In this document: positions 57,738 through 64,000 of the stretch, piece by piece
How positions within the stretch are numbered: position 1 is the stretch's first letter
Layout: the number at the start of each line of letters is the position of its first letter
Assembly: GCF_011734195.1 (NCBI RefSeq)
Contig: NZ_JAANTH010000001.1
Location: forward strand, 434,001-498,000
Direction: 5' to 3'
DNA: 64,000 nucleotides
DNA from: Halobacterium sp. R2-5
GTDB taxonomy: Archaea > Halobacteriota > Halobacteria > Halobacteriales > Halobacteriaceae
Program-made: the position numbers and the translations under genes
Notes under the pieces: model-generated
The model's input: only the letters and a program-made list of their open reading frames with translations
Told to the model about the DNA's origin: nothing
The model's database searches: none

Positions 57738-57860
57738 CACTGCCCCTCTTGGCGTGACACGGGTAAAGTAATAGTCATTGTAACTACCATAAGCAACTGC
57801 GTACTAACCCCGATTTTCCGGTGAGGGCGGCGAGATGCGGAAGAAAATCGGGAGAGGGCG

Positions 57861-57968
57861 TCAGTCCTCGAACTCGTCGGCGAGGTCCGGGCGGGTGCGG
57901 CGTTCGGCGAACAGTGCGACGACGGCGACGGTCGCGAGGGCGACCGCCGCGAGCAGTTTGGAGCGCAT
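57861..57968 (-). CDS. Very small single-pass membrane protein (35 aa)
   Basis: The ATG at 57966-57968 gives MRSKLLAAVALATVAVVALF then AERRTRPDLADEFED: one hydrophobic helix with a basic start, then a charged tail. The positive residues after the helix suggest either orientation. Function unknown. Confidence 0.5.
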   Translation of the reverse strand: MRSKLLAAVALATVAVVALFAERRTRPDLADEFED

Positions 57969-58034
57969 TGCAACTCGACGGAGACCGCCTATCCGCTTCG
58001 TTATGGGCCGCCTTCCGGGTCGCGGCCCGCCGCG

Positions 58035-58181
58035 TCACTCGGGGCGGACGACCCGCAGACAGTCGGGACACTCCGCGTACGCCGCCGGCCCGCCGTCGCG
58101 CTCGTACGCGATGAGCGCGGCGCCGCGAGGCACCGGCTCGCCGCACTCGGGGCAATCGCCGAGTAGGTTTCGCTGGGCCAT
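58035..58181 (-). CDS. Small zinc-ribbon protein (48 aa)
   Basis: The ATG at 58179-58181 gives 48 residues with two CxxC pairs: GDCPECGEPVPRGAALIAYE and YAECPDCLRVVRPE, spaced 28 residues apart, a compact zinc ribbon. Similar short haloarchaeal proteins form a DUF7837-like group. A protein- or nucleic-acid-binding role is possible; unknown. Confidence 0.65.
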   Translation of the reverse strand: MAQRNLLGDCPECGEPVPRGAALIAYERDGGPAAYAECPDCLRVVRPE

Positions 58182-58296
58182 GCTCCAGTGTTCTCCGCCG
58201 ATATCTTTCGTTAACAGGCCCCTATTCGGCGTCCGAGCGGGTTCCGCCCCGAAACTGCGCGACTAACAAACTGGCTCTCGCGCGCACGTCGACGGG

Positions 58297-58653
58297 ATGA
58301 ACTCGATCCCGCCGGACGTCGAGTGGTCGCTCGTCGCGGTGCTCGCCGCGACGAAGGCCGCCGACGCCGTCACGACGTTCGTCGGCCTGCGGTTCCGGCC
58401 GGCCGTCCGCGAGGCGAACCCCGTGGCGGCCGACGCGATGGCCGCGTTCGGCGTCCCGGCCGCGCTGCTCCTGCTCGGCGCCGTCGCGGTCGTCGCCATC
58501 ACCGCCGTCACCGAGGCCGGCGTCGTCGCCGTCGCGAACACGGACGCGTCGCCGCGCGCGACCACGGCGGTCCGGCTGGCGGGCTACGGGCTGGCGTCCG
58601 TGCTCAACGTCGTCGTCGCCGCGAGAAACGCCGCCCTACTCGTCGTCGCGTGA
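58297..58653 (+). CDS. DUF5658-like integral membrane protein
   Basis: The 118-residue protein has about three membrane helices: SLVAVLAATKAADAVTTFVGL, FGVPAALLLLGAVAVVAITAV and LASVLNVVVAARNAALLVV. The motif DAVTTFVGLRF...EANPVA is typical of a family that I recall as DUF5658. Function unknown. Confidence 0.7.
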   Translation: MNSIPPDVEWSLVAVLAATKAADAVTTFVGLRFRPAVREANPVAADAMAAFGVPAALLLLGAVAVVAITAVTEAGVVAVANTDASPRATTAVRLAGYGLASVLNVVVAARNAALLVVA

Positions 58654-58783
58654 GGAAACCGACCGCGTAACAAAGGACGATTCCCGCGTGTCGACGAACG
58701 GGGAGTGCGTCACCGGCTCACTCCCCTGCTTCGGATTCGGAACCCATCCCCCCAACCCCATCCCCGACCCCACTTTCCTTTCC

Positions 58784-59071
58784 TCACTCCGTGAGGTCTT
58801 TCGCCTGAATCACGTTCCAGGCTTCCGACCCCTTCTCGGTGATGCCGTACACGCGTCCCTTGCGGCGCTCTTCGGGGACGAGTAGCTCGACGAGGTCGCG
58901 CTCGCGCAGCGAGTTCAACGCCCGCGAGACGTGGGTGGCGGCGAGGTCGACGTCGGCGGCGATCTGGGTGGGCGTGGCCGGCCCTTCGGCGAGCCGGCCG
59001 AGAACGAGCGTGCGGTGGTCGGAGCTGATGACGTAGCCGACGACGTCCCAGTCGGGCGTCACTGCGACCAC
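58784..59071 (-). CDS. Winged-helix transcription regulator
   Basis: The 95-residue protein is a winged-helix: DVVGYVISSDHRTLVLGRLAEGPATPTQIAADVDLAATHVSRALNSLRERDLVELLVPEERRKGRVYGITEKG. The recognition helix would be THVSRALNSLRE. It is of the short ArsR/MarR-like haloarchaeal type without a sensor domain. It precedes a DUF7344 gene region. Targets unknown. Confidence 0.85.
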   Translation of the reverse strand: MVAVTPDWDVVGYVISSDHRTLVLGRLAEGPATPTQIAADVDLAATHVSRALNSLRERDLVELLVPEERRKGRVYGITEKGSEAWNVIQAKDLTE

Positions 59072-59126
59072 CTCCCGGGCAGTTCGGGCCCGCGCGCCGT
59101 CGAGGAAGTGTGTTCACTCACGACGG

Positions 59127-59645
59127 TCACCTCCGACTCTTCGCGTAGTAGTGCGCTGCCGTCACGACGGCGAACACGGTGATGACGACGACGTTCAGCG
59201 CCGTCATCGGCACGAACGCGAACGTCGCCGGGAACAGCAGGATGGCGCCGTACACCAGCAGCCCCGCGGCCGCGATGCTCGCGTACACGAGCTGCCAGGG
59301 CGTCTCCTGTTGCTCGCGCTCGGGCAGGTACGTGTCGAGGACGTCGACGTTCTCCGTCAGCTCGACGTCCCCGGAGTCGCTGTCGTAGTCCACGAGCCCC
59401 GACTCGTCGAGTTTGGGGATGTGGGTCTGGTACAGCGACACGTAGACGCGTTTTATCTGCTGGGACGTGAGGTCCTCCACTGGCGTGTCGTTCTCCCAGG
59501 CGGCGACCTCTCGGGAGAGCTCGCTCAGCTCGATCGGCTCCGAGCGGTCCCGGAGGTACGAGAGGACGAACCGTCGTCGCGCGTTGCTCAGGAGGTCGTA
59601 GACCGTGTCCTGAGTCAGGGATTCTGGTGTGTCTGATTGAGACAT
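59127..59645 (-). CDS. DUF7344-type winged-helix protein with two membrane helices
   Basis: The 172-residue protein has a winged-helix part (DLLSNARRRFVLSYLRDRSEPIELSELSREVAAWEND...QIKRVYVSLYQTHIPKLDESGLVDYDSDSGDVEL, residues 18-95) and two C-terminal membrane segments (LVYASIAAAGLLVYGAILL and VPMTALNVVVITVFAVVTA). This looks like a membrane-tethered regulator. A paralogue lies at 62278. Confidence 0.82.
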   Translation of the reverse strand: MSQSDTPESLTQDTVYDLLSNARRRFVLSYLRDRSEPIELSELSREVAAWENDTPVEDLTSQQIKRVYVSLYQTHIPKLDESGLVDYDSDSGDVELTENVDVLDTYLPEREQQETPWQLVYASIAAAGLLVYGAILLFPATFAFVPMTALNVVVITVFAVVTAAHYYAKSRR

Positions 59646-59745
59646 CTATGGGCGCTCTCGATTGACGGCTGTCGCGGGCGGCGGGTGGGCTGCCTGCGAG
59701 CGGTCGTAGCGCCGGACGGCGGTGCCTGCCGCGGGACGCGTGCGA

Positions 59746-61566
59746 TCACTCTACTGTCACGCTCTTCGCGAGGTTCCGCGGTTTGTCGATGGCGCGACCG
59801 AGCAGGTCGGCGACGTGGTAGGACACCAACTGGAGCTGGACGTTCGCGAGAACGCCCGCCGCGACCGGGTGCGTGTCCGGAATCGGGAGGAACTCGTCGA
59901 CGACCTCCGCGACCTCCGTGGACTCCTCGCTGGCGATGGCGACGGCGGGCGCGCCGCGGCTCTGTACCTCCTCGACGTTCCCCAGCGTCTTCTCGTCGTG
60001 CGGTCCCGAGAACACCGCGAACACGGGCGTGTCCGGGGTGACGAGCGCGAGCGGCCCGTGCTTGAGCTCGGCGGCGGCGAACCCCTCGGCGTGCTCGTAC
60101 GTGATCTCCTTGAACTTCAGCGCCCCCTCCAGGGCGACCGGGTACGCCACGCCGCGGCCGATGAAGAAGTGGCCGTCGCGCTCCCGGTACTTCGTCGCCA
60201 GCGACTCCACCGAGGACTGGTCGAGGACGTGCTGGACGTCGCTCGGGAGGCGTTCGAGCCCGCGCAGCATCGCCGCGAGGTCCTCCCTGGGCTCGCCCGT
60301 GATGTCCTGTGCGATGCGCTCGCCGAGCAGCGTCAGCACCGCGACCTGCGAGGAGAACGTCTTCGTCGCCGCCACGCCGATCTCCGGGCCGGCGCGGATG
60401 AACAGCGCGTCGTCGCAGAACCGCGCCGCCGACGACCCGACGACGTTCGTCACCGCGAGCGTGCGCGCGCCGCGCTCGTCGGCCGCCCGCAGGGACGCGA
60501 GCGTGTCCGCGGTCTCCCCGCTCTGGGTCACCGCGATGACGAGCGTGTTCTCCGTGACGGGCGCGGGCGTCGTCGCGTACTCGCCGCCGCTGAACACCTG
60601 CGTCGGCACGCCGCGCTCGGCGAGCTGCTGGCGGACGTACAGCGCGGCGTGGTAGGAGGTCCCGCAGGCGACCAGCTGGACGTCGGTGACGTCGCTGAAC
60701 GTGCCCGGCGGGAACTCCTCGAGGTCGATGCCGCCCTCCGCGGTGATGCGGCCGTTGATGGCGCGTTCGAGCGCGGCGGGCTGCTCGTGGATCTCCTTGA
60801 GCATGTAGTGGTCGAAGCCGTTGCGCTCGGCGTCCTCGGGCTGCCAGTCGACGACTTTCGTCTCGCGTTCGACCGGGCGGCCGTCGAGGTCCGTGATCAC
60901 GTGCTCGTCGGGGGTCACGCGGACGACGTCGCCGTCCTCGAGGTAGACCACGTCGTCGGTGTGTTCGAGGAACGACGGCACGTCGCTGGCGATGAAGCGG
61001 CGGCCGTCGTCGACGCCGACGACCAGCGGCGACCCGTTGCGCGCCGCGTAGATGGCGTCGTCGCCCGCGACCACCATCGCGATGGCGAACCGTCCCTCCA
61101 GGCGCTCGATGGCCGCGCGGAACGCGCCGTCGACGGTCATCCCGTCGTCGAGGTGTTCGCTGACCAGGTGCGGGATGACCTCGGTGTCCGTCTCGCTCGT
61201 GAAGACGTGCCCGCGGGCGCGGAGCTCGTCGCGCAGCTCCGTGTAGTTCTCCACGATGCCGTTGTGGACGACGGCGACGCGGTTGTCGCAGTCCGTGTGC
61301 GGGTGGGCGTTGGCGTCGGTCGGCGCGCCGTGGGTGCTCCACCGCGTGTGGCCGATGCCGACCGCGCCGTCCGGACCGACGACGTCGAGGGTGTCGGCGA
61401 GCTCGTCGATGCCGCCCTCGCGCTTGATGACGGAGACGGTCTCACTGTCCGGCGTGGCGACGCCGCTGGAGTCGTACCCCCGGTACTCGAGGTTCCGGAG
61501 GCCGCCGAGCAGCGTATCCACGACGTTCTCGTCCGCGGGGGCCGCGCACGCCGTTATTCCGCACAT
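59746..61566 (-). CDS. glmS: Glutamine-fructose-6-phosphate aminotransferase
   Basis: The 606-residue enzyme makes glucosamine 6-phosphate. It starts MCGITAC, exposing the catalytic Cys after Met removal. The glutaminase domain continues with GYDSSGVA and [21 protein letters not shown]; the isomerase half has two SIS domains ([61 protein letters not shown]). The C-terminus [20 protein letters not shown] is canonical. It should feed UDP-GlcNAc and surface glycan synthesis. Confidence 0.97.
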   Translation of the reverse strand: [606 protein letters not shown]

Positions 61567-62277
61567 GGATGGCCCCCGTCCGTCTCCGTCGTGGCCGCGC
61601 GCGGCCCCGGTTCGTCGTCCGATTCAGTTCTCGCGTGACGCTGCCTCGCGGCGGTTGGTGATGTGTTCCGGGTCATTGTCCTTGCGGGCGCTTACCAGCT
61701 GAGGTAACGTTCGCCAATCGGCACATCCGCGCATTGTTATTCGGCGGTTGGTCGTCGGGTGTCTGCGCCTAACCCGAGAAAACAGCCGCGAGAGACTTCG
61801 AGAGTCTCGGACTTGGGAACGCGCCGCCGGTCCGCTCGTCGGTCGACGTTCGATAGGTCGTGTGTAACTAAGGGTCTACCCGGTCGGTTACGTACCACAG
61901 ATGCAGGATGCCTGGCTGCCGCCGAGCCGTCTTCGCCGCGGGACAGTAGGAGGTTATCCGGTGCCACACTCGCGCGTGGATCTCGCCCCGCGGTCGCGGG
62001 GGCCTGGTTCGTCCGGAAGCGTTACGACCGTGGAGCGCGTCAGACGTTGTGTACCAAACACTTATGTTGAGATAGGGACACTATCGGCTGCTAGCGCGGT
62101 ACGGGCACGCTACGGTTCGAGTGTTCGCCGACCGGCGCGGGACGACAACTCGGGGGGAGGAAACGAGACGGGGGACACGCATCTCGGCGAGCCTGTCCGT
62201 CCGAACACCAGATCGACGGCGACGGCACCGGCACACGAGCGGCAGGCCAGCACACACACGACCGGAGGACTACGACA
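61567..62277. other. 711-bp intergenic region between glmS and a DUF7344 gene
   Basis: I see no supportable gene in this divergent spacer. A TATA-like CACTTATGTTG near 62060 could serve the gene at 62278 with a leader of about 190 nt. Bases 61720-61760 and 61855-61875 are relatively A/T-rich and could hold the glmS promoter and another. No tRNA or strong hairpin is evident. Confidence 0.5.
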
Positions 62278-62886
62278 ATGCTAGAAGCGACTCACGGTGG
62301 CGGGGAATCGGACAGCGAAATCGACTCGGTCCCGTCGACGGAGCCCGAAGCGAACGCCGACACGCCCGAAGAGGAGCCCGCGGAGCAACTCCCGCTCGAC
62401 ATCACCTTCGAGATCCTGAAGAACCGGCGCCGCCGGCTCGTCCTCGAGTACGTCCGGGACACCGAGGAGCCGGTCACCATCGGCGAGCTCGCCGAACACA
62501 TCGCGGCCATCGAGAACGACACGACCGTCCAGCAGCTCGACGCCCAGCAGCGGAAACGCGTCTACATCGGCCTCTACCAGTGCCACCTCCCGAAGATGGA
62601 CGACGCGGGCGTCGTCGACTTCAACCAGGGCCGCGGCCGCATCGAGGTCGGGAACCACGTCGAGTCGCTGTACGAGTACCTCGACGTCGGGGCCGAGGAG
62701 GAGTCCGGGTCCGCGCCGTCACAGACCGCTTACGCGGGCGGAATCGCCGCCTTCGCGGTGCTGTTCCTCGCGGCGCAGCTCTCCAGCGCGTACACGCTCG
62801 CGACCGCCGTCGTCGTCGTCTTCCTCGCCGTCGTCTTCGCAGTCTCGCTCTGGTCGTCGGACGCGTTCGACTCGCTCCGGGAGTAG
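62278..62886 (+). CDS. DUF7344-type winged-helix protein with C-terminal membrane helices
   Basis: The 202-residue protein has an acidic N-terminus, a winged-helix domain (FEILKNRRRRLVLEYVRDTEEPVTIGELAEHIAAIENDTTVQQLDAQQRKRVYIGLYQCHLPKMDDAGVVDFNQGRGRIEV) and two membrane helices (AGGIAAFAVLFLAAQLSSAY, LATAVVVVFLAVVFAVSLW). It is a clear paralogue of the protein at 59127, so glmS lies between two related membrane-tethered regulators. Confidence 0.82.
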   Translation: MLEATHGGGESDSEIDSVPSTEPEANADTPEEEPAEQLPLDITFEILKNRRRRLVLEYVRDTEEPVTIGELAEHIAAIENDTTVQQLDAQQRKRVYIGLYQCHLPKMDDAGVVDFNQGRGRIEVGNHVESLYEYLDVGAEEESGSAPSQTAYAGGIAAFAVLFLAAQLSSAYTLATAVVVVFLAVVFAVSLWSSDAFDSLRE

Positions 62887-62930
62887 TCGACGCCGCCGAA
62901 AAACCCGCCCGCCGCGTTCGCTGTACTTCG

Positions 62931-63887
62931 CTACCAGTAGCCGAGCCGTTCGCGCGCGCCGTCCGTGACGATGGCGGCGACCCCGTTCCCACGCGCGTCG
63001 GTGACTCCGGCGACGCTCGCGCCGTCGCCGACGGTGCAGTTCGGGCCGATCACAGCACCGTCCAATCGCGCGCCCGCGTCGACCGTCGCGTCCCCGAACA
63101 GCACCGCGGAGTCGACGACCGCCCTGACGCCCACCGTGGCGTTCGGTCCGACGACGACCGGTCCGCGCAGCGTGGCGTTCCGCTCGACGGTCGCGCCGCC
63201 CGCGATGAGGACCGGGCCGTCGAAGGTCACTCCCTGTTCGACGGTGGCGTCGTCGGCGATTTGCACGGTCTCGCCCGCGGGCGCTATCGACGCCATCGCG
63301 CGGGCGTTCGCGTCCACGAGGTCCGCCGCGCTCGACACCGCGACGCGGGGCACGTCCACGACCGCCGGCCGCGACGCCGCGCTCTCCAGGGCGGCCACCG
63401 AGAGCGGCCGGCCGCCGGTCACCGAGTCGAGGCTGTCCGCGGGGAACACGCACGCGCCGGACGCCCGCTCGACGGTCGGCTCGCCGCCGTCCGTCCCGAC
63501 CGGGGCCGGTCCCTCGGCGGGTTCGGCGGCGATGGCGGCGTCGTGGTCGAACAGCGCGTCCACGCCGCCCGCGTCGTAGAGACAGCTCCCGTTCAGCACC
63601 GCGACCCGGCCGTCGAGCCGGCCGCGGAGCGCGCGGATCGCTCGCTCGTGGCTGTCCTCCTGAATCGCGTACGTCGCCGGCACCCCGGCGTACCGGCCGC
63701 CGAAGTACGACTGCACCTGCGGTGCGTCGTCGCCGACGACGAACACGAGCTCCTCGGTCCCCGCGGTGACGGCGGCGTCCGCCGCGTGCGCGACCAGCGG
63801 CCTGTCGGCGACGGGGAGCATCGGGGTCGACGCCACGCTCGACAGCGGCCCGGGGCCGCGGTCCGTGGCGAGAATGACTGTCTGCAT
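62931..63887 (-). CDS. Divergent sugar nucleotidyltransferase
   Basis: I start at the ATG at 63885-63887 (MQTVILATDRG), giving 318 residues. The fold matches nucleotidyltransferases: an N-terminal Rossmann domain (VILATDRGPGPLSSVASTPMLPVADRPLVAHAADAA, EELVFVVGDDAPQVQSYFG) and a left-handed beta-helix of hexapeptide repeats (DATVEQGVTFDGPVLIAGGATVERNATLRGPVVVGPNATVG). The usual GxGTRxxPxT...K signature is degraded to DRGPGPLSSVAS and lacks its Arg and Lys. It may be a regulatory or specialised subunit. glmS nearby suggests an amino-sugar context. Confidence 0.72.
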   Translation of the reverse strand: MQTVILATDRGPGPLSSVASTPMLPVADRPLVAHAADAAVTAGTEELVFVVGDDAPQVQSYFGGRYAGVPATYAIQEDSHERAIRALRGRLDGRVAVLNGSCLYDAGGVDALFDHDAAIAAEPAEGPAPVGTDGGEPTVERASGACVFPADSLDSVTGGRPLSVAALESAASRPAVVDVPRVAVSSAADLVDANARAMASIAPAGETVQIADDATVEQGVTFDGPVLIAGGATVERNATLRGPVVVGPNATVGVRAVVDSAVLFGDATVDAGARLDGAVIGPNCTVGDGASVAGVTDARGNGVAAIVTDGARERLGYW

Positions 63888-64000
63888 CACGCCCAACTGG
63901 ACAGCGACCACTACCCTTGTTATGAAGATTGTAAGGCCGGCTTACGCGCGTTCGGTCGACTGATACCTGCGGAATCGCGCGCCGGCCTATCGCCAGAAGG

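Noticed and set aside
61759-62284. Open frames in the glmS to DUF7344 spacer
   Set aside because: Arg/Ser/Thr-rich composition, no motif, no neighbouring RBS or TATA at a suitable place.

Overview
This 64-kb window is a high-GC, acidic-proteome haloarchaeal chromosome segment. The gene order (rpoH-rpoB2-rpoB1-rpoA1-rpoA2-nusA-rpsL-rpsG, fusA, tuf-rpsJ), an S-layer glycoprotein ending in PGF-CTERM, a tandem histone beside an RPA-type protein, and a type II GAPDH point to a Halobacterium-like member of the Halobacteria. The genus is an inference from gene order and protein character, not a database result.

Layout. 1-10.6 kb: an edge-truncated matrixin-like lipoprotein, tRNA-Ala, translation genes (rpsJ, tuf, fusA, rpsG, rpsL), homoserine dehydrogenase with an ACT-domain partner, and a Tat-exported PQQ-type sugar dehydrogenase. 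10.6-18.8 kb: the compact RNA polymerase operon, separated from rpsL by a 360-bp element with composite inverted ends. 18.9-24.3 kb: tRNA-Asp, a small PD-(D/E)XK-like nuclease, archaeosortase A next to its probable main substrate (the S-layer protein), and a PIN toxin-antitoxin pair. 24.4-40.8 kb: two HerA/FtsK-like ATPases, three methyltransferase-fold proteins in a row, GAPDH, Hsp20, two ATP-grasp ligases, L10e/uL16, an LLM flavin monooxygenase, an aldo/keto reductase, CspA and a HAD phosphatase. 41-51.2 kb: tRNA-Phe, tRNA-Val and tRNA-Arg, with a glycosyltransferase, DUF192 lipoprotein, ABC exporter, creatininase-family amidohydrolase, MptD, glucose-6-phosphate dehydrogenase Azf, HtpX and a PHP-domain protein. 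51.3-56.4 kb: a chromatin and DNA-maintenance block (OB-fold ssDNA-binding protein, tandem histone overlapping an HDAC-family gene, CCA-adding enzyme). 56.4-64 kb: tRNA-Asn, intron-containing tRNA-Met, several very small genes, winged-helix regulators of the DUF7344 type, glmS and a divergent sugar nucleotidyltransferase.

The most unusual signal is not a gene. Immediately downstream of tRNA-Phe, -Val, -Arg, -Met and -Asn there is an extra, displaced copy of the tRNA 3' end (T arm plus acceptor strand). Four of these copies are paired with an inverted T-arm copy around a hairpin core. Two core blocks (a 12-mer and an 11-mer) are shared exactly between the Phe, Arg and Met loci and always lie antisense to the tRNA. 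Short perfect palindromes with 3-4 nt loops cluster around them. The protein gene azf shows a parallel pattern: its 3' end is repeated downstream, in the same frame, with a 57-bp palindrome-rich in-frame insertion. This looks like a family of gene-3'-end-associated palindromic elements or repair scars.

Functional links: tuf, fusA, the ribosomal genes and the RNA polymerase operon form the gene-expression core; csg, artA and the glycosyltransferase serve the cell surface; the OB-fold protein, histone, HDAC and HerA-like ATPases serve DNA handling; glmS and the nucleotidyltransferase suggest amino-sugar nucleotide supply for surface glycans.
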